Part shown: piece after piece, positions 41,016-49,214 of the stretch
Position numbering within the stretch: position 1 is the first letter of the stretch
Layout: each line of letters opens with the position of its first letter
The notes under the pieces: model-generated
What the model was told of the DNA's origin: nothing
Database searches by the model: none
Seen by the model: only the letters and a program-made list of their open reading frames with translations
Source of the DNA: Roseococcus pinisoli
GTDB taxonomy: Bacteria; Pseudomonadota; Alphaproteobacteria; Acetobacterales; Acetobacteraceae
Direction: 5' to 3'
Length of the DNA: 64,000 nucleotides
Assembly (NCBI RefSeq): GCF_018413645.1
Contig: NZ_JAHCDA010000001.1
Location: 1,240,001 to 1,304,000, forward strand
Made by a program: the position numbers and the translations under genes

Positions 41016-41324
41016 GTGACCGCTTTCGCGCGCGCCGCGGCTGCGCTGCACGCGGACCCGAACCTGTCCAGCGAGGCCATCTACACGCCCGTCGCTGGGC
41101 AGCCGGTGCCGGTCCGGGTGATCCGCTCCTCGCCGATCGAAGGCATGGGCGAGTTTCGGCCCAGCACCGCGCGTCGCGAGGAAGCGTCCATCCCTGCGGC
41201 GGCCGTGCCTGGCGGGCCCAGGAAGGGCGCCAGCCTCACCGTGGGCGGTGAGGCCTTCCTGATCGAGGAGGTCACCCTCGACCCCGAGGGCACGGCCTAC
41301 ACCCTCGTCCTTTCGCGGGACTGA
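41016..41324 (+). CDS. Head-tail joining protein (gpFII-like)
   Basis: A 102-residue protein with a GTG start one base after the preceding stop. The C-terminal beta sheet (ASLTVGGEAFLIEEVTLDPE) is like gpFII-type connectors that receive the tail. Position between decoration and tail-terminator genes fits. Confidence 0.65.
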   Translation: MTAFARAAAALHADPNLSSEAIYTPVAGQPVPVRVIRSSPIEGMGEFRPSTARREEASIPAAAVPGGPRKGASLTVGGEAFLIEEVTLDPEGTAYTLVLSRD

Positions 41325-41327
41325 GCC

Positions 41328-41816
41328 ATGGCCACCAACATGCGCACGGCGCTTGCGTCCGCCGTCGTGGCGCGGCTGCAGGCCGTCATTCCCGCCGTCG
41401 CCGTCGAGCGCGGCCGTCGTGCGGCCGTCGGTGAGGGGGAGCGCCCGCTCATCCTGGTCGAGACCTCGGATGCTGCCGCCGACGACGACATGTCGCCCAG
41501 TGAGACGTTCTGGACGCTGACCTTCACGGCGACGGCGTTTCTCGTTGCCTCACGCGGCGCGGGGGCATCCGGCGCCCAGGCCGACGTCGCCGCCGAGGAT
41601 GCCCTCGGCGACATGGAGGCGGCCATCATCGCCGCCCTGCATGCCGAAAGCCTTTCCACCCCAGGCGGCACGGCCCCCCTGACCTGCGGCGTCGAGATCG
41701 CGGGTTCGCAAATCGACATCACCGAGGCCGCAAGCGCGGCCAAGCGGCTCGGCTCGGTCAGCGTGGATTTCCGCGCCCAGATCGTCCTGCCCGTCGGCAC
41801 CACCATCATTCCCTAG
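41328..41816 (+). CDS. Minor tail protein, probable tail terminator
   Basis: A 162-residue protein with an alpha-beta pattern (MRTALASAVVARLQAVIPAV, TFWTLTFTATAFLVA, SVDFRAQIVLPVG) like gpU/gpZ-type tail completion proteins. It lies directly before the tail-tube gene. Specific family not confirmed. Confidence 0.6.
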   Translation: MATNMRTALASAVVARLQAVIPAVAVERGRRAAVGEGERPLILVETSDAAADDDMSPSETFWTLTFTATAFLVASRGAGASGAQADVAAEDALGDMEAAIIAALHAESLSTPGGTAPLTCGVEIAGSQIDITEAASAAKRLGSVSVDFRAQIVLPVGTTIIP

Positions 41817-41825
41817 GAGACGACA

Positions 41826-42887
41826 ATGAGCGGTAGCTTGGTGCGGAGCCGCTTTGCGGCGATCGCGGCGAAGGTCGAGAGCCCTCTCGGCACGGATGCC
41901 ATTGCGGGTGCTCCCGTATTGGCGGACCTGATCCTCGGCGAGGCGACCATCCGCCTCAATCGCCAGGTCGTACCCGACCCCAGGTTTTCCGGGGCGCTGG
42001 ACATCCTGCCCGGCATCCCCGGCGGGACGCAGGCCTCGGTGGAGATCTCGGTGCCCCTCCGCGGCTCCGGCGTCGCCGGCACGGCCGCAAGCTGGGGCCG
42101 CCTCCTGCAGGCCTGCACGATGGTCGAGACGGCCGATCCGACCGGCATTCCGGCCACGGCCGCGACGGCCGGCACCGTCAACTCGGCGACGCTGGCGAGC
42201 GCCTTCAGCGCGGTCGGCCAGGCCTATCGTGGCCTGCCGCTCCTACTCTCCGGCAACCCGGCTGAGCCCAGGGTTTCCATGGTCACCAACTACACGCCCG
42301 GCCGTGTTGCGACCTTCGGCGAGACCTTCGGCGCCGCCCTCGACACCTCCTCGCTGGTCGCCCTGCCGCCGCACGTCGCCTACCGGGTCACCAGCGACGA
42401 GAGCGCCTACAAGTCCGTCACGATCTACGTCTACAAGGACGGCTGGCTCTGGAAGTTCGTCGGCTGCGTTGGCAGCGTCCGGGTGCAGCTCACGACCGGC
42501 GGCATCGCCATGCTGGCCTTTACGATGCAGGGCCAGTTCCTGGGCCAGGGGGCCGCCGCCCTTCCGACGGCGCTCACTGCTGGTACCGCCGTCTCCCCGC
42601 CGATCTTCAAGAAGGGTCGGTCTCGCCTCCTGGGCGAGCTCGCGCGCACGTCCAGCCTGACCTTCGATCTCGGCGTCTCGGTGCAGCAGCCCGCGGACCT
42701 ATCACGTCGCGCCGCTGACCTTCCGGGAGCGGGTGGCCTATCGCGCCGAGCTCACCCGCCTGGCCGGCACCTATCCGACCGATGCGGCGCTGCTCCGGGC
42801 ACTCCGCGAGGCCGTGCGCGCCCATTCGCCCAGCAATGCCGCCGATCTCATTGCCGTGATCGACGCGGCCGAGGCCGACATCACTGA
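41826..42887 (+). CDS. Phage tail tube protein, C-terminus apparently lost by deletion/frameshift
   Basis: Residues 1-290 read as a tail tube (major tail) protein: MSGSLVRSRFAAIAAKVESP, repeated beta strands, YKSVTIYVYKDGWLWKFVG, LTTGGIAMLAFTMQGQFLG. After about position 42695 the frame turns into Arg/Pro-rich sequence typical of non-coding frames, while sense-like coding shifts to the frame of the next gene upstream of that gene's first start codon. The native C-terminus therefore seems to be missing. The nominal 353-aa product is probably not functional as a tube. Confidence 0.7.
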   Translation: MSGSLVRSRFAAIAAKVESPLGTDAIAGAPVLADLILGEATIRLNRQVVPDPRFSGALDILPGIPGGTQASVEISVPLRGSGVAGTAASWGRLLQACTMVETADPTGIPATAATAGTVNSATLASAFSAVGQAYRGLPLLLSGNPAEPRVSMVTNYTPGRVATFGETFGAALDTSSLVALPPHVAYRVTSDESAYKSVTIYVYKDGWLWKFVGCVGSVRVQLTTGGIAMLAFTMQGQFLGQGAAALPTALTAGTAVSPPIFKKGRSRLLGELARTSSLTFDLGVSVQQPADLSRRAADLPGAGGLSRRAHPPGRHLSDRCGAAPGTPRGRARPFAQQCRRSHCRDRRGRGRHH

Positions 42888-43287
42888 TGGGGAGGCGCAC
42901 GCCCAGCTCGGCGCCATCGAGGCGGCTTGCGCGGCCGTCCCGGTCTATTCCGAGCTGCTCTCCGCCCGGCAGCGCTACATGGGCATGCTGCCCTATGTCG
43001 CGGCCAAGCACGCGCTGCGCGGCTGGGAGGGCGAATCCCTGCCCGCCTTCGCGGCGCGGCTCGGCGTCGTCCCCGACGATCTCCTGGAGGTGCTGCCCCC
43101 CGAGGAGGTCGAGATGGTCGGGTGGCGCGCCAGCGCCCTGATGCAGCCCGGGCGGGCCGCCCTGGGAAACTCCGCGTCGCCCTCGCTCTCGTCCGCGAGC
43201 CCGGCGCCTGTGACGGGGGCGAGCAGCCAGAGGACGGCGGGCGCTGGCAGATCGCGGGCCAAGAGTACGAAACGAACCCGCGCCTGA
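42733..43287 (+). CDS. Tail assembly-like protein, 5' end possibly lost
   Basis: A 184-residue reading from GTG 42733, helical and acidic (LLRALREAVRAHSPSNAADL, DDLLEVLPPEEVEMVGW), in the place of tail-assembly chaperone genes. Codons before the GTG still look coding (YHVAPLTFRER), so the true start has probably been removed together with the end of the tail-tube gene. The C-terminal 50 residues are low-complexity. Confidence 0.5.
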   Translation: MAYRAELTRLAGTYPTDAALLRALREAVRAHSPSNAADLIAVIDAAEADITDGEAHAQLGAIEAACAAVPVYSELLSARQRYMGMLPYVAAKHALRGWEGESLPAFAARLGVVPDDLLEVLPPEEVEMVGWRASALMQPGRAALGNSASPSLSSASPAPVTGASSQRTAGAGRSRAKSTKRTRA

Positions 43288-43469
43288 GCCTGCCGCCGGC
43301 CTATCCCGAGTTCGTCCGGATGTGGGGCGCCTGCCGCGGCGGCATGGGCGGCTATTCGTCCTGGTCCGACCAGGGAGGCGTTTCCGACCAGGCGGCGTGG
43401 GTCATCGACGCGTTCGGGTTTCTCTCGGGCGTGGATCAGGAACTGAGCAAAAGGGCACCACCGACATGA
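43122..43469 (+). CDS. Hypothetical tail-region protein (overlapping frame)
   Basis: A 115-residue frame whose C-terminal 60 residues look genuinely coding (LSLPPAYPEFVRMWGACRGG, DQAAWVIDAFGFLSGVDQEL). It overlaps the previous gene by about 165 bp in another frame. In lambda-like phages two overlapping chaperone frames lie here (G and G-T), so a slippage product is conceivable. The start GTG 43122 is uncertain. Confidence 0.45.
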   Translation: MARQRPDAARAGRPGKLRVALALVREPGACDGGEQPEDGGRWQIAGQEYETNPRLSLPPAYPEFVRMWGACRGGMGGYSSWSDQGGVSDQAAWVIDAFGFLSGVDQELSKRAPPT

Positions 43470-43696
43470 GCAAGCGTATTCCTGTGGCTTGGGCCGATCG
43501 AGCCCGTCTCCGCCTCATTCTGCCGGGTGAGGTCGTGGCGCTCTACGATGGTGCCGCCAAGCTCTCGCCGGAGCGCTATGTGCTCGACGAGCGCGCGGGG
43601 CTCATCCTCCTCATGGCGGAGCCCGCGGGCGCGATCACGGCAGAGCTGCGCGAGGAGGCTCCTGTGGGGCGTCCGACACCGCCTACGACGGAATAG
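43466..43696 (+). CDS. Hypothetical tail-region protein
   Basis: A 76-residue protein of unknown function (RLRLILPGEVVALYDGAAKL, ERYVLDERAGLILLMAEPAG). Its ATG overlaps the preceding stop. It is the last rightward gene before three leftward small genes. Confidence 0.5.
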   Translation: MSKRIPVAWADRARLRLILPGEVVALYDGAAKLSPERYVLDERAGLILLMAEPAGAITAELREEAPVGRPTPPTTE

Positions 43697-43706
43697 GACC
43701 ACGCCG

Positions 43707-43889
43707 TCAGTCGGCAAGCTTGGGCCCGTCCGGCCAATGCTTGTCTTCGTAGGCCGCGATCAGATTCCACAGCGCATTGAACGCGTCCGCGCCCGGTGTG
43801 CCGGGGGCCGGCGGGTTGTCGATGAAGCACTGCAGCTCGAAGAGCGCCTGCTTGAGGTCCCGATCGTTACGGATGACGGTGACGGGCAT
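43707..43889 (-). CDS. Small protein resembling the N-terminus of HigA-type antitoxins
   Basis: A 60-residue leftward protein within the rightward late operon. The segment FNALWNLIAAYEDKHWPDGP resembles the N-terminal helix of HigA-like antitoxins that precedes their HTH, but no HTH follows and no toxin gene is beside it. It might be a truncated antitoxin or an independent regulator. Confidence 0.45.
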   Translation of the reverse strand: MPVTVIRNDRDLKQALFELQCFIDNPPAPGTPGADAFNALWNLIAAYEDKHWPDGPKLAD

Positions 43890-43939
43890 TCCAGCTCTTC
43901 TCCCCAATCCAAGGATAAACATGCCCAAGGTTGGGGCCG

Positions 43940-44017
43940 TCAGGCCAGCACCGCGGCGAGCAACACAAAGGCAAGAGCCGCTATGCAGACCAAGGCTATG
44001 AACTGAAGGTCGGACAT
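43940..44017 (-). CDS. 25-residue single-span membrane peptide
   Basis: MSDLQFIALVCIAALAFVLL, then AAVLA and a stop. A GGAGG lies 7 bp upstream of ATG 44017. Almost the whole peptide is one hydrophobic helix. The strong ribosome site and position between two other leftward small genes support it, but it is too short to prove by composition. Confidence 0.45.
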   Translation of the reverse strand: MSDLQFIALVCIAALAFVLLAAVLA

Positions 44018-44046
44018 TGCGGCGCCTCCAACTTCCTGCACCTCGA

Positions 44047-44406
44047 TCAATAGCCCGGCATGATTCCGGTGGCCTGATAGGCGCGCAGGCACGCGGCGGC
44101 GACCTCCGAGCCGGCCCATCCCTGCTGGAGCCCTGCATTGATTGAACCAGCCAGGCCACGCCCACCGTAGGCAGGCTGAGCAGCGGCCATATTGCCGCGT
44201 TCCTGGCAGATAATCGCAGCTTGCCGGTCAAGCGCTTCCTGACGCGGGGCATCTGCCAGCATGTCATCCGAGGCGGCAAGAAACGGGGCGTTCCGCGCCA
44301 TGTTCTCGCGCGTAAGCTCTTCTGTCTGCCTCCTCTGCTCAGGCGTCATGGGCGAGTTCGGCGGTGTGCACCCCGTCAGCACCGCAAGAACGACCAACCA
44401 CCTCAT
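44047..44406 (-). CDS. Small lipoprotein in tail region (probable moron)
   Basis: A 119-residue lipoprotein: signal MRWLVVLAVLTGC with lipobox LTGC (Cys13) and a polar helical body. It is oriented against the surrounding late genes, so it probably has its own promoter and may be expressed in the lysogen. Surface lipoproteins of this kind sometimes block superinfection; that is inference. Confidence 0.65.
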   Translation of the reverse strand: MRWLVVLAVLTGCTPPNSPMTPEQRRQTEELTRENMARNAPFLAASDDMLADAPRQEALDRQAAIICQERGNMAAAQPAYGGRGLAGSINAGLQQGWAGSEVAAACLRAYQATGIMPGY

Positions 44407-44457
44407 TACCCCTCCCCGCGGCCCAAGCCGCTCACCTGCTCATGGAAGGATGCACGG

Positions 44458-45189
44458 ATGCGCCTTGCGGCTGCAATCTCCGGCAATCTGCGCGCGGCCA
44501 TGGAGCAGGAGGTCCGCGCCACGCCCGCGGCGCTCAAGCGCGCCGTGACGGCGGCGGGCAAGACGGTTCAGGCCGAGCTGCGCGAGCAGGCCCGCGCGGC
44601 CGGCATGGTCGACGGCGGGCGCGCGGTGGCCAACTCCTGGCGCCTCACCACCTTCCCGCGCCCGGGCGTCAGCCGGAGCACCCTGCGCCCCGCCGCGAGC
44701 ATCAAGTCGAGCGTGCCCAATATCGTCGACGCCTTCGAGCGCGCGCCGGTCATCACCCCCAAGGCGGGGCGCTATCTCGCAATCCCCACGGCGCTCAACC
44801 GCCAAGGCGGCCGGCGTGGCGCCAAGCCCCGCGTCTCGGTCCAGCAGATGACGCAGGCCGGCGCAGGCGCCTTCACGCTGCCGATGAAAAACGGTCGCGG
44901 GAAGCTCTGGTGCATCCGGCTTAACCAGGCCCAGGGCGTCTCCAAGCGCCGTGGGCGCGGCCGTATGCAGGCCTTTGCCGGCAGCACGGGCGTGCAGCTC
45001 TACGTGGGCAATCGGCGCGGCCAACAGGCCCATCTGCGCGCACAGATCGAGCGAGGCTATGCCGTGATGTATCTCCTCCTCCCCAGCGTGCAGGCGCCCA
45101 AGCTCCTGCGTGTCGCGGAAACTCGTCGCCGCAGCGGCGATGTGCTCGCCGCTGAAATGGTGCGTGAGCTGGGAGCCCTGCCGAAATGA
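44458..45189 (+). CDS. Phage tail protein (DUF6441-like, tentative)
   Basis: A 243-residue protein directly before and overlapping (4 bp) the tape-measure gene. It starts MRLAAAISGNLRAAMEQEVR and contains a basic central region (RPGVSRSTLRPAASIKSSVP). It ends with a helical YLLLPSVQAPKLLRVAETRR segment typical of tail proteins in this place. The family name is from memory of the pattern and is not verified. Confidence 0.6.
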   Translation: MRLAAAISGNLRAAMEQEVRATPAALKRAVTAAGKTVQAELREQARAAGMVDGGRAVANSWRLTTFPRPGVSRSTLRPAASIKSSVPNIVDAFERAPVITPKAGRYLAIPTALNRQGGRRGAKPRVSVQQMTQAGAGAFTLPMKNGRGKLWCIRLNQAQGVSKRRGRGRMQAFAGSTGVQLYVGNRRGQQAHLRAQIERGYAVMYLLLPSVQAPKLLRVAETRRRSGDVLAAEMVRELGALPK

Positions 45190-48100
45190 GCGGCTCTGCT
45201 GCCCGTACCGTCGTCATCCGCCTTGCGGTTCAGGATGATGACGTCCGCAAGAAGCTGGAGGCACTAGGCGAGCGGGGTGAGGTCTCGCTCAAGCAGATCG
45301 AGAAGGCGGCGAACGACGCGTCGCCCGGCATGCTCAGGCTCGCATCGGTCACCGATGGCGTCTCGCGCAGCATGGGTGGCTTTGGCGCGGCCCTGATCTC
45401 GCCCACGGCCGCCGTCTCGGCGCTCACCACGGCGGCGGTCGGCGCGGGTATCGCGATCGCCAAGGTTGGCGACGAGATGGTCCAGACGCAGGCCCGCCTG
45501 ACGGCCGCCACGGGCAGCGCCGAGGCGGCGGGGCGCGTCCTGGCCGACCTCACCAAGCTCGGTCAGCAGACCGGCGTCTCGGTGTCGGAGAGCGCCGGCG
45601 CCTTCGCGCGCTTCGCTATTGCGGCCCGCGAAGTTGGCGCCACCAACACCCAGCTGGTCGCGCTGGTCCGAACGGTGCAGCAGGCCGGCATTATCGCCGG
45701 CGCCTCGACGCAAGAGACGACGGCGACGGTGCTGCAGCTTGGCCAGGCGCTCGCGTCGGGCCGTCTCCAGGGTGACGAGCTCCGCTCCATCATGGAGAGC
45801 ATGCCGAACCTCGCGGAGGCCTTGGCCCGGGCGCTGAACGTCAGCGTGGGTCGGCTGCGCGAGATGGGCTCCGAGGGGAAGCTCACCGCTGAGGTCGTGA
45901 TGAACGGCCTTGGCCGGGCCGGCGAGCAGATCAACGCGCAGTTCGAGCGCATGCCCGTGACGATGAGCCGGGCCTTCGACATCCTCGGGGTGTCGATGAC
46001 CGGCTTCATCGGCCGCCTGGATCAGGCCCTGGGCATCTCTCAGGCCATCGCTCGGGCAGTTCAGGCGGCAGCTGCTGCCGTCAATGGGGCGACGGCAGCG
46101 ATCACGCCGCTCACGCCCACGCAGTCGGTCGATGCGGACATTTCGGCATCTGACGCTCGGTTGGCCGAGATCCGGGCTGAGATGGCGCGTCTCACGGGCA
46201 CCGCCGTCGGCCCCAGCGCCATACGGCGCGGGACCATCTCGCGCACCATGCAGGAGACCGCCGCGCAGGCAGCAGGGCCGGACACGCGCCTTGCCGATCT
46301 GCAGGCCAGGCTGGACGCGGAGACCCGCGTCATGGCCCAGGCGCTGGAGCGCCGCAACGCCATCGCCCGCCAGGAGCAGGATCAGGCCGAGGCGGAGGAG
46401 GCAACCGCCAACGCGCGCCGCACGGCTGCGGCCCGGGCCGCCTCGACGACCGCCTTCAATACCACGCGCGACAGCCTGGACCGTGAGCGCAAGCTTCGCG
46501 AGGACCACCGCCTCGCCATCGAGGTCATTGACCGCGGGCTTATCGTCGGGGCCACCAATCAGGCCGAGGCCACTCGGCTGCGGGATCTCGCGAACCGCCA
46601 GCTCGAGGACGGGTTGAAGCGGCTCACCGGCACGCAGGGCCGTAACAACGAGGCGCAGCGCGAGGCCAACGATCTGGCGCGCGAATACAATACGCTCCGG
46701 CGTGACACGTCCGGCGTGCTGACGATGAATGAGGCGGATACCCGGATGGCCCGGGAGATCACGCAGCAGATCCGTGGAACGCAGGCCGATCCAGCAGTGC
46801 GCCGTCGGGAGGCGGCGAAGGAGCAAGAAGACGCGCGGCGCGACGCTGAGCGGACGGCCAACAGCATCGAGACTGCTTTCGCTGGGGCCTTCACGCGCGC
46901 CTTTGAAAGCGGCGCCGACGCCGGCCGCAGCTTCCTGGAAAGCATCGAGCGGGGCGTGAAGTCCCTCGCGGCTACCATCGCCTCGCAGCTGGTCTTCCGG
47001 ATGGCGGTCGTCCCGGTTGTGAATAGCGTCGGAAGCTCTCTCGGCTTCGGCTCGAACCTGCTCGGGATGCCGAGCTCGCCGATCGGCGGCCTCAACTTCG
47101 GTGGGCTGTTCGGGGGCGGCTCGCCGGTGGCGAGCGCTGCGGGCTCAGCGAGCGCAGCTATGCAGCGGGGGCAGCAAACCGTCGGCCTGACCGGCGCGGG
47201 GCGGATCACGGGCCTAAGTGGAATAATGAGCTACGGAGGCGTGTCGAATACCGGCTGGGCTGGTGTCGACGGCTTTCTCAACACGACCTTTTCAGGCCAA
47301 CCGAGCCTGGCCGCGAATATCGGCGCGCAGACCTACAACGGCCTTCCGGTCGTTGACAGCATCTCTGGGTCCGCTGCCACCTATGGCAATGTGCTCGGCG
47401 GCGGCGCGGCCATGCTGGGCGGCGCTTACGGCATTTACTCCGGCATCCAGAAGGGTGGCATCGGAGGCGCTGTGGGCGCCGTTGGCGGCGCGGCCGGCAT
47501 GTTCGGCGGCGCCGCCACCATGGGCCTGCTCGGCCCGGCTCTTGGCGCCCTCGGCCCGGCCGGCATGATCGCGGCGGCCGTGCTCTCGATCGCTGGCGCC
47601 CTCCTCCCCGGGCAGAAGCCTTCGGGCCGCGGTCAGGAATTCCGCTACGATCTCGGGTCAGGCGACGTGGAGCGCAACGGCCTCGGCGGCAATCGCTACA
47701 GCGCAGAGAACGCGTCTCAGGCTGAGCTTGCGACGCGCGGTATCGTCGACCTCGCTAACCGGCTCGGCCAGCGCCTGGGGGGCGTCCGCAACGATGGCCA
47801 GGTGGCCGTCGGCGTCACCAGCTCGCGCGGCAATGGCCCGGGCACGCTGTACCTCGAGGTCAACAACCAGCGCGCGCAGTTTGCCAACGACGAGGACGGC
47901 GCGAAGCAGTTGGCTGACAGGGCTGCGGAGCTGCTCATTGGCCAGCTGCGCGACCGTGCGCAGGGTGACTATCGCAGCATCCTCAATGCGTCGGGCAACA
48001 GCGTCGAGAAGCTCGACGAGAATCTGACCTGGTACGAGACCACCTACAAATCCCTGACCGGCGCTGCGGACGCGACTTCCGCCTTCGCCACGCAGCTCAA

Positions 48101-49214
48101 AGGGCTCACCGACCAGTGGCAGGCGAGCATCGACAAGGCCAACGAGCTGGGCCTTGCGACGTGGCGCCTCAACGAGCGCCGAGACGAGGAGATCGCCAAG
48201 CTCTACGCCCAGCGCGACCTACAGGTGCGGAGCTTTGATCTCGGCCTCGATCTCCGTGCGGCGCAGGCAGCGGGTAGCGCCAACGCCATGGCCGGTGCCG
48301 GCACCGCGCAGCAGGTCGCCCTCCTGCAATTCGACCTGCAGGCGGCGCAGCAGATCGCACAGGCCAGGGAGACGCTGGAAGGCCTGGGCCTGACATCGGA
48401 CGAGGTGACGCGGCGCATTGCGCGCAACGAGCAGGTGCTCGGCCAGGAGCGCCTGGCGATCATCGAGCAGGTCGCCGCTGCGCAGCGCCAGCTCTACGAG
48501 GGCGCGGTCAGCGCGGATCAGGATTGGGTCATTCGTGCCAAGCGTTCCGAGGGAGATGGTCTGGGCGCGGATCTGATCGACTTCGACCGCCAGTCCCGCG
48601 TGGCGGTCGAGCAGTCCAAGGCGGCATGGCAGGCGGCGGGGATGACGGCGGAGGATATCGCCGCGCGTATGGTCTGGATCGAGCAGGCGCTTGCTCGTGA
48701 GCGGCTGGCGATCGTCGAGCAGTACGCGGAGAAGGCCCGCGCGGCCGAAGAGCAAGCCCGCGCGGCCGAGCAATCGGCGGCCGGCTCCGCCCTGAGCGTC
48801 GTGACCTCCATGCGCGACTATGTGCGCAGCCTTTCCACCTCGGATGCGGCGGCCGGCACGGTGATGGATCGCTACGCGGCCGCGAACGACAACTTCGGCG
48901 AGATCTATCGGCTGGCGAGTGGCGGCGATGCCGCATCCATCGCCGGTCTGCAAGGCGCGGCCGAGACCTATCGCGCGCTGGCGCGGGAGATCTACGGCGG
49001 CGGCCAGGGCTATGCCGACGCGATCCAGCTGATCGGGGATCGACTGGACGGCATCTCGGGAATGGGGGCGGACGCTTTGACGCAAAGCTTTGTGCGGGAA
49101 AACGCGCGGGAGAATACCGACCGCATCGTCGATGCGCTTGCGGATCTGCGGCGCGAGAACGCCTCCCTCCGCCGCGACATCAACATGCTGATGATGCGGC
49201 CGGCGGCGGCATGA
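45186..49214 (+). CDS. Tail tape measure protein
   Basis: A 1342-residue protein that sets tail length. The N-terminal tape-measure domain is clear (QTGVSVSESAGAFARFAIAA, GDELRSIMESMPNLAEALAR, AFDILGVSMTGFIGRLDQAL). A long coiled-coil middle (about 400-560) follows, then a Gly/Ala-rich membrane-active stretch (about 640-800) and a C-terminal coiled coil. At roughly 0.15 nm per residue the tail would be about 200 nm, if it works like known examples. Confidence 0.92.
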   Translation: MSGSAARTVVIRLAVQDDDVRKKLEALGERGEVSLKQIEKAANDASPGMLRLASVTDGVSRSMGGFGAALISPTAAVSALTTAAVGAGIAIAKVGDEMVQTQARLTAATGSAEAAGRVLADLTKLGQQTGVSVSESAGAFARFAIAAREVGATNTQLVALVRTVQQAGIIAGASTQETTATVLQLGQALASGRLQGDELRSIMESMPNLAEALARALNVSVGRLREMGSEGKLTAEVVMNGLGRAGEQINAQFERMPVTMSRAFDILGVSMTGFIGRLDQALGISQAIARAVQAAAAAVNGATAAITPLTPTQSVDADISASDARLAEIRAEMARLTGTAVGPSAIRRGTISRTMQETAAQAAGPDTRLADLQARLDAETRVMAQALERRNAIARQEQDQAEAEEATANARRTAAARAASTTAFNTTRDSLDRERKLREDHRLAIEVIDRGLIVGATNQAEATRLRDLANRQLEDGLKRLTGTQGRNNEAQREANDLAREYNTLRRDTSGVLTMNEADTRMAREITQQIRGTQADPAVRRREAAKEQEDARRDAERTANSIETAFAGAFTRAFESGADAGRSFLESIERGVKSLAATIASQLVFRMAVVPVVNSVGSSLGFGSNLLGMPSSPIGGLNFGGLFGGGSPVASAAGSASAAMQRGQQTVGLTGAGRITGLSGIMSYGGVSNTGWAGVDGFLNTTFSGQPSLAANIGAQTYNGLPVVDSISGSAATYGNVLGGGAAMLGGAYGIYSGIQKGGIGGAVGAVGGAAGMFGGAATMGLLGPALGALGPAGMIAAAVLSIAGALLPGQKPSGRGQEFRYDLGSGDVERNGLGGNRYSAENASQAELATRGIVDLANRLGQRLGGVRNDGQVAVGVTSSRGNGPGTLYLEVNNQRAQFANDEDGAKQLADRAAELLIGQLRDRAQGDYRSILNASGNSVEKLDENLTWYETTYKSLTGAADATSAFATQLKGLTDQWQASIDKANELGLATWRLNERRDEEIAKLYAQRDLQVRSFDLGLDLRAAQAAGSANAMAGAGTAQQVALLQFDLQAAQQIAQARETLEGLGLTSDEVTRRIARNEQVLGQERLAIIEQVAAAQRQLYEGAVSADQDWVIRAKRSEGDGLGADLIDFDRQSRVAVEQSKAAWQAAGMTAEDIAARMVWIEQALARERLAIVEQYAEKARAAEEQARAAEQSAAGSALSVVTSMRDYVRSLSTSDAAAGTVMDRYAAANDNFGEIYRLASGGDAASIAGLQGAAETYRALAREIYGGGQGYADAIQLIGDRLDGISGMGADALTQSFVRENARENTDRIVDALADLRRENASLRRDINMLMMRPAAA

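Noticed and set aside
43707-43889. Complete toxin-antitoxin system
   Set aside because: Only the short HigA-like N-terminal segment is present; no HTH half and no toxin gene adjacent.
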